From the NCBI GenBank assembly GCA_037139415.1, contig JBAXGN010000038.1, forward strand, positions 1-46,679: a stretch of DNA of 46,679 nucleotides. The letters run 5' to 3'. The DNA comes from Verrucomicrobiota bacterium (lineage in GTDB: Bacteria; Verrucomicrobiota; Verrucomicrobiia; Limisphaerales; Fontisphaeraceae). The position numbers and the translations under genes were made by a program. The notes under the pieces were generated by a model. The model had not been told where the DNA came from, did not search any database, and worked only from the letters and a program-made list of their open reading frames with translations. Positions 34,242 through 44,400 of the stretch are shown here, piece after piece (the first letter of the stretch is position 1; each line of letters begins with the position of its first letter).

Positions 34242-35927
34242 TCACTTGTTGCGTTGCCGCAAGGGGGCATTGGGCAGCGTGGCGCGCAAAAATTCCTCCT
34301 TGTCCAAAACACCATCGCTGTTGGTATCGCGGGCCTTGAACCATGCCTCGGCCTCGGCGCGATCGCGGTTCGCCGAAAATTCCTCGAAGCTGAGCTTGCC
34401 ATCATGGTTGGCATCCAATTTTTCAAAGAGTGCTTCGCGCGATGCGTTATTTTGCCGGTTCGCGTTGGCTTTGGCGGCGCCAGGCTTCCGGTCGTTGGGG
34501 ATGGGTAAAGGCAGGTAGTCGAAATCCAGGATCATCTTTTTCTGCAAGGCCTCTTTCAATTCGCGCTCGACGGCAGCAAGTTCCTCGCGCCCGGCGAGGT
34601 TATGCAGTTCGTTCGGGTCGTTTTGCAGGTCATAAAGCTCGTACACCGGACGGGGACTGGTGAAATACAGGGTCTCGAATTCCGTGGCGAGCCGCAGTTC
34701 TTCGTGCGCCTTGGTGATCTCCTGCCAGCCGGAGTCGCCAGCGCTATCCACCGGGAGATAACGGAGGTTGGGTGTGACGTTATAGATCAGCTTGTAATGG
34801 TCGCTGCGCGCACAGCGGCTGTAGTCCACAGCATTGGCAGCGGTTTTTTCAGTGAAGGCGGCACCGCCATGGGGACCGCGTTCGGCAAAAATAAATGACC
34901 GGGGAGTAAAGACTTCGCCTTTCAGTTCCGCCAGGAAGCTCACCCCGCTCATAAAAGGCGGCACGGATAGACCAGCGGCTTGCAGGCAGGTTGGTGCAAT
35001 GTCCTCCCCGGAAAGAATAACCCGGGAATCACCGCCCGGCTTGATCACGCCAGGCCACCAGGCCAGCAGCGGAACATTCAAGCCCGGATCATGCAGGCAA
35101 CCTTTGCCGCTGGGAAACGCCAACCCGTTGTCACCCATGAAGAACACCAGCGTGTTTTCCAAACCCGCCCGGTCTTTCACAATGTCGAGCACCGTTTGAA
35201 AGTCTTCGTCGGCATGCTCGATTTCACCCAGGTAAAGGGAGAGATCCTTCCGCACCCCGGGCAGGTCAGGCAGGTAACCCGGCACTTTAAGCGTGGCCGG
35301 GTCCGGCGGGTGTTTGCCGGTATTCCAAGGATGATGCGGATCATTGAAGTTTACCCACAGGAAGTACGGTTTGTCCTTGGGCCGCACATCAAAAAACTCT
35401 TTCATGCGTTGCGGCACCATCTGCTGGTTTGAAACATCCACGTAGTCGAAACGAGTCTTGAAGGTGTGCATGCGATTTTCCTGGAAGACGCGTTCGCTGA
35501 CCTCGGGCCCGTTGCCCGAACCGTCGAGATGATGCGTGCGCCCCAGGACCCCGACAAAGTAACCGGCATCCTTCTTGAGGAGTTCCGGGAACGTGACTTC
35601 CTCGCGTGGCAACGGCGAACTAAACCGTGTGATGCGGCAGGCCACCGGAGACCGACCGGTCATGATCGAAGCCCGGGAGGGCACGCACTGCGGGGCAGTG
35701 GTGAACATGCGATGGAACTTGATGCCTTCAGCCGCGAACCGGTCCAGGTTAGGCGTCTTCATCTCAGCGGTGCCGTAGCAACCCAGGAAGGGATAACTAT
35801 GGTCATCGGAGAGCACGAAGAGAATGTTGGGTTTCCTCGGCGTGTCAGCCGCCTGATTAGGCACAGGCAGCGCCAGTGCGGCGATGGCAGCAAGCAGATA
35901 GAATCTTTTCATGGCGGTTATTTTCAT
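34242..35927 (-). CDS. Secreted sulfatase (type I) with C-terminal EF-hands
   Basis: 561 residues. A signal peptide (MKRFYLLAAIAALALPVPNQAA) starts at an in-frame ATG five codons into the frame, so 35912 may be the real start. The sulfatase domain has NILFVLSDDH (calcium-binding Asp pair) and CVPSRASIMTGR, where Cys81 would become formylglycine. FFMGDNGLAF and KGCLHDPGLNVPLLAWWPG are later active-site regions. The C-terminus has two EF-hand loops, DANHDGKLSFEE and DTNSDGVLDKEE. It probably removes sulfate from polysaccharides or organic sulfate esters outside the cytoplasm. The gene closes a minus-strand run beginning at 41242 and lies 29 bases after the FAD oxidase. Confidence 0.92.
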   Translation of the reverse strand: MKITAMKRFYLLAAIAALALPVPNQAADTPRKPNILFVLSDDHSYPFLGCYGTAEMKTPNLDRFAAEGIKFHRMFTTAPQCVPSRASIMTGRSPVACRITRFSSPLPREEVTFPELLKKDAGYFVGVLGRTHHLDGSGNGPEVSERVFQENRMHTFKTRFDYVDVSNQQMVPQRMKEFFDVRPKDKPYFLWVNFNDPHHPWNTGKHPPDPATLKVPGYLPDLPGVRKDLSLYLGEIEHADEDFQTVLDIVKDRAGLENTLVFFMGDNGLAFPSGKGCLHDPGLNVPLLAWWPGVIKPGGDSRVILSGEDIAPTCLQAAGLSVPPFMSGVSFLAELKGEVFTPRSFIFAERGPHGGAAFTEKTAANAVDYSRCARSDHYKLIYNVTPNLRYLPVDSAGDSGWQEITKAHEELRLATEFETLYFTSPRPVYELYDLQNDPNELHNLAGREELAAVERELKEALQKKMILDFDYLPLPIPNDRKPGAAKANANRQNNASREALFEKLDANHDGKLSFEEFSANRDRAEAEAWFKARDTNSDGVLDKEEFLRATLPNAPLRQRNK

Positions 35928-35956
35928 GGTTTATAACCCCACGGAAAATGTCACTC

Positions 35957-37339
35957 TCAGGACAAAAACTTGCCTGGATTCAAAATTCCTTTGGGGTCCA
36001 ATGCGTGCTTGATATCCAAGTGGAACTGGCGCACCTCGGGGGACACAGCCAACGGCCACCAGCGTTTCTTGGCAAGGCCAATGCCGTGCTCGCCGGTGAT
36101 GACACCCTGCCAGGCGATGATCTGTTGGAACAGTTCGTCCAAGGCGGCTTCACTCCGGGCTTTGACGCCTGGGAGATTGAAATCCACCATGATGTTGACG
36201 TGGATATTGCCGTCGCCAGCATGGCCGAAGCAGGCCACCGCCAGTTCGTATTTCTTTTGCAACCCGGCGGTGAACCGGAACAAGTCCTCCAACCGTCCGC
36301 GCGGTACCACGATATCTTCGTTGAGTTTGGTCAGGCCGGTATCGCGCAGCGCATAGGAAAATTCGCGCCGCAACTGCCATAGTTTTTCACAGGCATCCGC
36401 CCCGATGGCGCGATCAATGAACAGCGGTTTACGTTGCCGCAACAACCGGGAAAGATCCGCCAAATCGGCGTTGACGGCGCGTGTGCGGCCATCGAGTTCG
36501 ACAAAAATCAAGGCGCGACACCCATCCAGGCGGCGGCTCCCGGTGCGTTTACGGGCGGCGGCCAGCGTGAATTCATCAGCTACTTCCAGCGCGCACGGCA
36601 GGAAACCGGCGGCAAAGATGGCGCGGATGGCCTGCGCGGCCGCCCGCATGGAATCAAAACCCACCACCAACAGGGCGCGATGCGGCGGCAGCGGCAACAG
36701 CTTCAAGGTGGCTTCCGTGATGACCCCCAACATGCCCTCACTGCCGACAAAAAGACGGCTGAGGTCAAACCCGGTCTTGTTTTTGTGGGTGCGGCTGCCC
36801 AAGCGCAACACCGTGCCGTCCGCACGCACCGCTTCAACGCCCATCACATAGTCGCGTGTGACGCCGTATTTCAAACAGCGCGGGCCGCCGGCATTGGAGA
36901 CAATATTGCCGCCGAGGCTGCAATCCTTGCGGCTGGCGGGGTCCGGCGGATAGAAAAGGCCGCATTTTTCCACTGCGTCCTGAAGTTGGGCAGTGATGAC
37001 GCCCGGCTCGACCACGGCCACGAAATCGGTTTCGTGAACTTCTTTGATGCGGTTCATGCGTTCGAGCGAGAGCACCACGCCCCCCAATTGCGGCACACAG
37101 CCGCCCACATACCCATGCCCCGCGCCGCGCGGCGTTACCGGGATGCCGTGTTTATGGGCGAACGCCAGCGTGCGGGAAACCGTGGCGGTGTCACGTGCCA
37201 GCACCACGGCATCAGGCTGGCGCGAGGCAAACCATTTATCCCCGGCATAATTGGCCATGACGGCGGGGTCCAGGGTGAGTTCGTCCTTCGGCAGGAGCCG
37301 TTGCAACTGCCGGTATTGAGTTTTTGAAACAGCCTTCAT
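35957..37339 (-). CDS. FAD-binding oxidoreductase, GlcD/D-lactate dehydrogenase type
   Basis: 460 residues, normal for GlcD-like 2-hydroxyacid dehydrogenases. The FAD-binding domain has VTPRGAGHGYVGGCVPQLGGVVLSLERMNRI and PDPASRKDCSLGGNIVSNAGGPRCLKYG. The C-terminal domain has CFGHAGDGNIHVNIMVD and GEHGIGLAKKRWW, with the His residues of the substrate/metal site. It oxidises glycolate, D-lactate or a similar acid. The usual GlcE and GlcF partners are not adjacent. The start codon overlaps the DUF2007 stop by 4 bases (ATGA), so the two are translationally coupled. Confidence 0.9.
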   Translation of the reverse strand: MKAVSKTQYRQLQRLLPKDELTLDPAVMANYAGDKWFASRQPDAVVLARDTATVSRTLAFAHKHGIPVTPRGAGHGYVGGCVPQLGGVVLSLERMNRIKEVHETDFVAVVEPGVITAQLQDAVEKCGLFYPPDPASRKDCSLGGNIVSNAGGPRCLKYGVTRDYVMGVEAVRADGTVLRLGSRTHKNKTGFDLSRLFVGSEGMLGVITEATLKLLPLPPHRALLVVGFDSMRAAAQAIRAIFAAGFLPCALEVADEFTLAAARKRTGSRRLDGCRALIFVELDGRTRAVNADLADLSRLLRQRKPLFIDRAIGADACEKLWQLRREFSYALRDTGLTKLNEDIVVPRGRLEDLFRFTAGLQKKYELAVACFGHAGDGNIHVNIMVDFNLPGVKARSEAALDELFQQIIAWQGVITGEHGIGLAKKRWWPLAVSPEVRQFHLDIKHALDPKGILNPGKFLS

Positions 37340-37575
37340 GAATCAGATTGAGAGGATTCAGGGGGGGCGGCGAGAAATTCACGGGCATCCTCGGCTTCGT
37401 CTCCGGGGACTTCCACGCGCACGCCCCCTGTGCTCTGGGCGTAGCCTTCCATGCTTAACGCGGCCAGCTCGTGGCTGACCGACGCCATAAAACCCGCCGC
37501 CTCCAAGCGGGCGCGGACCAGTTCAGCATCGGCGATATTCAACGCGCGATAAACGGTAATGGGATCTGCAAACAT
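37336..37575 (-). CDS. DUF2007 family small protein
   Basis: 79 residues. VTVYRALN-like start (ITVYRALNIADAELVRARLEAAGFMASV) and GVRVEVPGDEAEDAREFL match the DUF2007 ferredoxin-like fold, often called a putative signal-transducing protein. Its role is unknown. It sits 14 bases after the PIN/TRAM gene and overlaps the FAD oxidase by 4 bases. Confidence 0.85.
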   Translation of the reverse strand: MFADPITVYRALNIADAELVRARLEAAGFMASVSHELAALSMEGYAQSTGGVRVEVPGDEAEDAREFLAAPPESSQSDS

Positions 37576-37589
37576 AAGTAATGGTCTAA

Positions 37590-38597
37590 TCAGGCAGGGT
37601 TGTTGCTCTTGACATCGGCGAAGACAATGACGCCCGCGCCGGTTTGCAGCAAGCTTTGCACCTGCACCTGCACCTGCTGGCCAATCAATGAGTGCCCTTG
37701 GTTGACAACCACCATGGTGCCGTCGTTCAAGTACCCGACGCCTTGGCCTTTGTCCTTCCCCTCGCGCACAATGCGCAAGTTGAAATTTTCGCCCGGCAAA
37801 ATCACCGTCTTCAGCAGATTGCTGAGTTCCTGGAGGTTGAGGTATTTGACGGCCTGCAACTCGGCCACCTTGCCGAGGTTATAATCCGTGGTGTAGAGCC
37901 GCGCGTTCAACGATTTGGCCAGCAGCACCAGCTTGGCATCCACCTCTTTTTCCTCGGGGAAATCCGCCTCGTGGATTTTCACCTCGCACACGGCGTTGCG
38001 GCGAATACGGTTGAGCATTTCGAGGCCGCGGCGTCCACGTCCGCGTTTGATGGCATCGCTGGAATCCGCTACTTGTTGCAGCTCGCGCAGCACAAAACGG
38101 GGCACAATGATAATGCCCTCGACATACTTGTGCTCGATCAAATCCGCCACGCGCCCGTCCACGATGGCGCTGGTATCCAGCAACACCAGGTTCTGCAGCT
38201 CATTCTGGCGCGTGAAGCGCACATAGGGAATAATCAGGGAGAAATCCTCCTTGTTGCTGCGCATGGCCAGAACCATGCCCAGATAACCGAACCCGATGAA
38301 CAGGCACAGGCGGATGAGCCAGAGCAGACGCTCTTCCACGTAGATGAACAGGCCGGACTTGTCCACCAGCCAGGCGATGAAGAACCCCAGCAGCAGGCCG
38401 AAGGTGGATGCCGAAAAGGCGCGTAACGAGAAGCCTTTGAGCATCTCATCCACCGCAATCAACAGCCCGCCAAAACCAAAGCCGATTATGGCGCCCAGAT
38501 ACCAGTGCGCGATGAATTCCTCGCGCACCAAGCTCACCATGACGCCCCCGCTGATGCACAGGAGCAAAAACAAAATCCGGATGGCCCAAAATGACAT
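37590..38597 (-). CDS. Membrane PIN-TRAM domain protein, YacL type
   Basis: 335 residues. Four membrane helices in the first 115 residues precede a PIN domain (about 140-260: LLDTSAIVDGRVADLI, IVPRFVLRELQQVADSSD, ARLYTTDYNLGKVAEL) with the acidic residues of the RNase site. A TRAM domain follows (about 275-332: GENFNLRIVREGKDKGQGVGYLNDGTMVVV). The YacL family is common in Gram-positives and others; the RNA substrate is unknown. It lies 7 bases after the MlaD gene in the same operon-like run. Confidence 0.93.
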   Translation of the reverse strand: MSFWAIRILFLLLCISGGVMVSLVREEFIAHWYLGAIIGFGFGGLLIAVDEMLKGFSLRAFSASTFGLLLGFFIAWLVDKSGLFIYVEERLLWLIRLCLFIGFGYLGMVLAMRSNKEDFSLIIPYVRFTRQNELQNLVLLDTSAIVDGRVADLIEHKYVEGIIIVPRFVLRELQQVADSSDAIKRGRGRRGLEMLNRIRRNAVCEVKIHEADFPEEKEVDAKLVLLAKSLNARLYTTDYNLGKVAELQAVKYLNLQELSNLLKTVILPGENFNLRIVREGKDKGQGVGYLNDGTMVVVNQGHSLIGQQVQVQVQSLLQTGAGVIVFADVKSNNPA

Positions 38598-38604
38598 AGT
38601 AATA

Positions 38605-39708
38605 TTAGTTATCGGTAGTTTTTCTGCCGCTGTTCGAGCCGGTCTGGTTCGTCTTCGGCAACTTCTGTTTCCAGAGCATCCACCAGATGCCGTTCCGGTT
38701 TAAATTGCTGGTGGCCACTTCCAGATTGGCGCTTACATCCAGCAGGTTACCCATCAATAAATCCGTTTTCCGCTTCATTTGCTCGTCCTTCAGCAGACTG
38801 CCCAACAACCCTTTACCCTCATCAAGGTCCGTCTGCAAGCTCGCAAGTGAATTCGTGATTTGCCGTGTGGCGGTCTGAACATTGCCAATGACGTTGGCGA
38901 TATTCGAGCCGTTGGTGGCCACCAGGACATTGATGCCGGCGCTGGCGTTTCGCAGGTTATCCGAGAATTGGGTGAGATTACTCGAGGTCAGGTTGAAGTT
39001 GGATACCACCAACGCCACCGTATTGGTCTGGCCCTGCACCAGCAATTGCAGGTCCCCCACCGTCAACCGGGCGCGATCCGACATTTCGCTCAGGTTGGTC
39101 AGTGTGACCGCAATATTGCTGCGGGCGTTGGCGGAGATGGACTCAATATTGCGCATGCTGGTGGACAGGTTGTTTGAGAGCGTCGCCAGCATGGCGGGAT
39201 TCAGCAGGATGCTGCTGACGTTGCTGACCCCGCCGTTGATCTTTTCCACCGCCTGGCTCACCTTCTCCAAGACAATCCCCGCTTCTCGCGCGGTCTCCTG
39301 CATGTTGAAGGGCGCGTCACAGCCCACCTTGTCCCCCTCAATCAGGAGCGCCCCCTGGTTTGACTGGGGTTCGATGGAAACGTATTGATCCCCCAGAAAC
39401 CCCGCCTGTTCGATGGAAAACTTGGCATCCCGCCGGATGGGATACCGGGCGTAAATTCGCAGCGTTACCACCACCAATTTGCCGTCCGGCATCAGGTCCG
39501 AGTCTCGCACGTAACCGATCGGCACACCCGCCATCATGACGCTCGCGCCGGGGCGGATGCCGCCGACGTTGGGCGTTTGCATCAGCAGCGTGTAGCCCGG
39601 CTTGGTCAGCGAACCGCCCTTGCTGAAAACCAGCATCAGCACCGCGCACAGCACCAGGCTGATGAACACAAACACACCCACTCGCGTGGTCAGCTTTGAA
39701 TCGTTCAT
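38605..39708 (-). CDS. mlaD: MlaD-like MCE-domain substrate-binding protein
   Basis: 367 residues from ATG 39708, one base after the MlaF stop (TGA-T-ATG). An upstream in-frame start at 39744 would overlap mlaF and add no family sequence. A single N-terminal membrane helix (VGVFVFISLVLCAVLMLVF) anchors it. The MCE domain (about 35-110: GGIRPGASVMMAGVPIGYVRDSDL) binds phospholipid. A long helical, coiled-coil-like tail follows (about 130-320, many NLS/NLT stretches). It works with MlaE and MlaF in lipid transport between the membranes. The Asn- and Thr-rich tail is longer than in E. coli MlaD. Confidence 0.9.
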   Translation of the reverse strand: MNDSKLTTRVGVFVFISLVLCAVLMLVFSKGGSLTKPGYTLLMQTPNVGGIRPGASVMMAGVPIGYVRDSDLMPDGKLVVVTLRIYARYPIRRDAKFSIEQAGFLGDQYVSIEPQSNQGALLIEGDKVGCDAPFNMQETAREAGIVLEKVSQAVEKINGGVSNVSSILLNPAMLATLSNNLSTSMRNIESISANARSNIAVTLTNLSEMSDRARLTVGDLQLLVQGQTNTVALVVSNFNLTSSNLTQFSDNLRNASAGINVLVATNGSNIANVIGNVQTATRQITNSLASLQTDLDEGKGLLGSLLKDEQMKRKTDLLMGNLLDVSANLEVATSNLNRNGIWWMLWKQKLPKTNQTGSNSGRKTTDN

Positions 39709-39709
39709 A

Positions 39710-40462
39710 TCAAAATTCCATTGCTTTCGGGTCCGATATCCCATTCACAAACCGATGGACAATCGGATCCTCGGATTTAAAAATTTCCTCCGGCGTGCCG
39801 GACGCGTGAATCTTGCCCTGGTGCAGCATCAACACCCGGTGCCCCACCGTCCGGACGCTGTGCATATCGTGCGTGACCACCACCGAGGTCACCTTCAGGC
39901 GGTCGCACACGCGCACAATCAACTGGTCAATGCTGTCGGAGACAATCGGGTCCAGCCCGGTGGTCGGCTCGTCATACAGCACGATTTCGGGGCGGTACAC
40001 AATCGCCCGCGCCAGCCCGGCCCGCTTGCGCATTCCGCCCGAAAGTTGCGATGGCTTTTTCACCCCCGCCCCGGGCAGGTCCACCATCGCCAGCGCTTCC
40101 TCCACCTTTTCCGCAATTTCCTTCTCGCTCCATTTATTTTCGCGCCGCAGGGGGAACGCAATATTCTCGGCCACCGTCATCGAGTCAAACAGGGCCGCCC
40201 CCTGAAATACCATGCCGAACCGGTGCCGCACCACCAGCAACTGGCGCTCGGTCAGGTGAGAAATATCTTGTCCCTCGATGAGCACCTGGCCGCGATCCGG
40301 CTGAATGAGGCCGATGAGATGTTTGAGCAGGATGCTTTTGCCGCCGCCGCTGCGCCCGATGATCACCACCGCCTCGCCCGGCGCGATCCGCAGGCTCACT
40401 CCATCCAGCACCCGTTGGGGGCCGAAGCTTTTGTAAATGTCGCGCACTTCGATCATGATCAT
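39710..40462 (-). CDS. mlaF: MlaF-like ABC transporter ATPase
   Basis: 250 residues. Walker A GRSGGGKS, Q loop GMVFQGAALFDSMTV, signature QLSGGMRKRAGLARAI, Walker B IVLYDEPTTGLDP and the switch VVVTHDMHSV are all intact. LSGGMRKR is typical of the MlaF/Mkl branch, which drives MCE-type lipid transporters. The ATG two codons further in (40456) has better spacing from AGGA and may be the true start. It lies 6 bases after mlaE. Confidence 0.95.
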   Translation of the reverse strand: MIMIEVRDIYKSFGPQRVLDGVSLRIAPGEAVVIIGRSGGGKSILLKHLIGLIQPDRGQVLIEGQDISHLTERQLLVVRHRFGMVFQGAALFDSMTVAENIAFPLRRENKWSEKEIAEKVEEALAMVDLPGAGVKKPSQLSGGMRKRAGLARAIVYRPEIVLYDEPTTGLDPIVSDSIDQLIVRVCDRLKVTSVVVTHDMHSVRTVGHRVLMLHQGKIHASGTPEEIFKSEDPIVHRFVNGISDPKAMEF

Positions 40463-40468
40463 CCTGGA

Positions 40469-41242
40469 TTACTTGAGCACCTTTTGCAGCAGCAGCGTCA
40501 GGAAAAAGTTACTGATGAGAATGCTGATCGAAGCATAGACCACCGCTTCGGTGGTGGCCCGGCCCACGCCCTCCGCCCCCTCGCGGCAATACATGCCCTT
40601 GTAACAACCGATTAACGACACCATGATGCCAAAACAAAACGACTTGCACAGCCCCATCAGGACATCCTGGGGAGTGGTGTACCGTACCATGTTGTACCAG
40701 CCGTATGCCGGGTCAATGCCCAGCAGGCACACGCCCAGCAAATACGCGGCCACAATGCCCAGGGTGATCGAGCCGATCGTGAGCAGCGGCATTGTCACCA
40801 CCGAGGCCAGCACGCGCGGCACCACCAGATAATCCACCGGATGCGTCGCCATGGACCGCAAGGCGTCAATTTGCTCGGTGACTTTCATGGTGCCCAGCTC
40901 CGCCGCCATGGAGGCCCCCACGCGCCCGGCCAGCATCAGTCCGGCCAGCACCGGCCCAAGCTCCGTACACATGGAGACGCTGACGACCGCCAAGGTCGCC
41001 GTGTCAATCTTCACCCGATGGAATTGAAAAAACGTTTGAGCGCAAAGCACCATGCCGGTGAAGGCGCCGGTGATCAGCACCACCGAGAGCGATTTGACCC
41101 CGATGTGATACATGTGGTACGTCACATCGCGCCGATTGGGCCGCTGCTTCACCAAGGCACGGCAACACTCAAACGCCAGGAGGGCAATCCGGCCCAACCC
41201 GCGCAGCGATCCGTACACCCAGTTATCCAAAAAATCCTGCAT
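40469..41242 (-). CDS. mlaE: MlaE-like ABC transporter permease
   Basis: 257 residues with five or six membrane helices. The MlaE family core is clear: GMVLCAQTFFQFHRV, ELGPVLAGLMLAGRVGASMAAELGTMKVTEQIDAL (the coupling-helix region), and a C-terminal GVGRATTEAVVYASISILISNFFL. It is the membrane subunit of the lipid transporter with MlaF and MlaD and the first gene of the minus-strand run. No promoter was picked out. Confidence 0.95.
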   Translation of the reverse strand: MQDFLDNWVYGSLRGLGRIALLAFECCRALVKQRPNRRDVTYHMYHIGVKSLSVVLITGAFTGMVLCAQTFFQFHRVKIDTATLAVVSVSMCTELGPVLAGLMLAGRVGASMAAELGTMKVTEQIDALRSMATHPVDYLVVPRVLASVVTMPLLTIGSITLGIVAAYLLGVCLLGIDPAYGWYNMVRYTTPQDVLMGLCKSFCFGIMVSLIGCYKGMYCREGAEGVGRATTEAVVYASISILISNFFLTLLLQKVLK

Positions 41243-41340
41243 AACAACGAAGCATAAACGTAGCAGCTCCGGTGGATTTGCGCCAGCCGTTTTCTTGGGG
41301 GTCCTGAGCCCGCACTTTAACGTTCTTTTACTTGCAAAAT

Positions 41341-41425
41341 CTCACAAAGGAGGTATATATTTCGGTAGGTTCAGGGACGAAAAGCCCTGTGCCTGAAAAA
41401 GTGATCCGTGACCGATCATTTTCGT
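41341..41425 (+). promoter_or_regulatory. Candidate c-di-GMP-I (GEMM-like) riboswitch, weak
   Basis: GGGACGAAAAGCC at 41374-41386 differs by one base from the highly conserved GGGACGCAAAGCC of GEMM riboswitches. It is followed by TGCCTGA where GGCCTA is expected, and further on by TGACCGATCA, close to the ACCGATG end of the Vc2 RNA. Just before lies CTCACAAAGGAGG, which fits the 5' strand only loosely. CAGGG/CCCTG and TGATC/GATCA can pair. The first helix is not convincing and was judged by eye. It would control the large secreted protein starting at 41463. Confidence 0.3.
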
Positions 41426-41462
41426 GGTTTAGTTTGCGACAACAAACGAACTTATTTTGCTT

Positions 41463-44400
41463 ATGAAAACACTGCCTGTTTCCACAGGAAGCCGGTCTGG
41501 TTTCTGGATGGCTATCTTCCTTCTTTCAATGCTCCAAGCCAGTCTGCTCGCAGCGCCTGCGGCGCGTAAGCCTGTGCGGCAAATCATGGGGGGGATGTCC
41601 TCGGGTGGGACTGCCATGCCCGGGAGGATAACGCCGCCGACGGTTAATGACCTTTCGATCATCAGCACAAACATTATGCCGTGGCCGGTGTTTTTCTCGG
41701 CGGAGCGCGTGATTCAAGGCACCAATGTCTCGGTGAAGGTGACGCCGCCAACTGGCAGCACCAACTATGTGGTGCAGGAAATCCTGCCGGTGGGTGTCAC
41801 CCCGCAAAATCTGGATCAGGGTGGTGTCTGGGATGCCGCCAGCCAGACGATTCAATGGGGGCCTTTTGTGGATGATCAGCCGCGCACGCTTAATTATAGC
41901 GCTTGTGGCAGCGGGTTGGTGAGTGGGACGATACAAAGTCAAAACGGTGGCTACGGCTGGGGTGGTCCCATTATCATGCCTTACAATGGGACGACCAACC
42001 TTCCCATGTATCGGACCATGACGGGTCTGAGTGCGAATAGTTCCATTCTTCCCGGTGGCTGCGTTGCTACCTCGGTGGTAAACGTGGTAAGCAAGCCGGA
42101 ACGATGCATCGCTTATTGGCCGGGATATAACGCGATGACCGTCGGTGCCACGGCGCTGGTTGGCTGCGACGGCAAGGCCGGACTGTTCCGCAGCATTTTC
42201 GATCGTTATATCACCATTCAGGTCACGCCCATTCCGGGCGCAACTGGCTACACGGTTGTCGAGGTGCTGCCAGACGGCCTGAGTCCTGCATATTATGACC
42301 AGACGGTTCAGTGGGACGCCGGTACGCGCACCTTGACTTGGGGGCCGTTTACCAATGATGTGCCGCAGACGTTAAGTTATGGTGTGGATGGTCCTTCCGG
42401 CACGTATGCGGTCAGCGGCAGCGGCATTTTTTCGGATGGCACGGTGGCCATCGCCGGCGACAGCACCATTTCCTTCTATGTGGAACCGGTGCCGTTGGCA
42501 ATCCGTTACATCTATGATTCAAATGTCACGGTGGTGGTCACGCCGCCGTTCTCCACCAACGTCTATTCCCTGATTGAAACGCTGCCGGATGGGTTGTCGC
42601 CTGTCAATTTAGACACGAATGGACAATGGGATGCCACCGCGCGAACCATCACTTGGGGGCCATTTTCCGGTGACCAGGCCGGCCAGTTCTTTTATTCGGT
42701 GAGCGGGACCAATGGTTTTTATCAAGTGGAGGGCGTGGTGGTGATGGATGGAACCAATTCACCGGTGACGGGAGATCAGAATGTATCGCTCTGGGTCTAT
42801 GCTGACCCTGCCACCCGCACGATTCAGGGGAAAAATATCAGTATCACCGTCAATCCATGGGCGTGGGTGACCAATTATACGGTACAGGAGTATTTGCCGA
42901 ATGGCGTGGTCCCGCAAGACATTGGGCAGGCTGGACAATGGGATGCCGATACTCAGACGATCACTTGGGGACCGTTCACCGACACACAATCGCGAACGCT
43001 GACCTATTCTGCTTGCGGCAGCGGGCTTTTGAATGGAAGCCTGAGTGACGCTTCTGATTATTGGAGTGGTGGTGGGGATGTCACGATTTACAAAGCTGGG
43101 AATACGCCGGATTTCTACCAGCCAGTCATGAACAGCAGCATTATCGGGGCCAGCGCCTTGATGAGCTGCGATGGCAAAGCAGGGTTGTACCGCACGATTT
43201 TTGATCGTGAAGTGACCATTCAAATCACTCCCGCTCCGGGCGTGACCGCCTATACGGTTGAAGAAGTGGTCCCGGCTGAGTTAACCGCTTGGTCCTCTGA
43301 TGCTTTGGCCAGTTGGGATGATGCCAACCATAAGTTGGTGTGGGGGCCGTTTAGCAATGCCGAGCCGCAGACGCTCTCCTATCAGGTAGATGGCCCCGCT
43401 GGCACCTACCAAGCCAGTGGCACGGGTGTGTTTGCGGATGGGGCAGTTGCCATTGGCGGGGATGCTACGTTTGAATTGGTGGATTGGCCCATTGTCATGC
43501 CGTTAGCTTACAACGTGAACCTGGGCGATCCCGCCACGCTGAAACTTCAGCTTGGCGGAACCAATGCATTCCAATGGCTGTTGAACGGCTTGCCGTTGAC
43601 CGGTCAGACCGGGCTGGTGTTGAACCTGCCCGCCATCAACAGTAATTTGCTGGGCAACTACTCGGTCATTATCAGCAACCTGTTTGGGGTTACCACCAGC
43701 ACGGTGGCGCAACTGACCACGCTGCTCCGTCCCATTATCGCCGGTCAGCCGGTGAACAGCACGGTGACCTTGGGTACCAATGCCACCTTCACGGTCACCG
43801 CCACGGGTGACGCCCTTTCCTTTCAGTGGAGCAAAAATGGGATGACGATTCCCGGGGCCACGAATGCGGTTTTAAATCTGACCAACATCCATGTCAGTGA
43901 CCTTGGCAGATACACCGTGCTGATTAAAAATGCGTTGGGTTCCTTGCAGAGCGCGCCGGCCATCCTGGATGTCAAAAATGCCCCTTCGCTCAATGTGACC
44001 CCATTCTCCACCAACATTCTGGCGGGCGGAACGTTGAAGTTGAATATCAAGCCGGATGGCACACCGCCCCTGAAGTACTATTGGTTGCATAATGGCCGGA
44101 AGTTGACGGGGCAAACCGGTTCCACGTTGCTCCTGTCCGGTCTCACCACCAATCAGATGGGTAATTATTCCGTGGTGATTTCCAACGCGGTGGGGGTGGT
44201 CACCAATTTCGTGGCCAGCCTGCGCGTCATGGTGAAGCCGGTGATTATTCTCGCGCCGCGCAACCAGTTCGTGGAGCTGAATAACACGGCGACCTTCACG
44301 GTCACAGCGGTGGGTTCCGCACCGCTCGTTTACCAGTGGCGTAAAGATAACGCGGATTTGGTGGGGGAAACCTCTGATACGCTTGTGTTGTCCAACGTCC

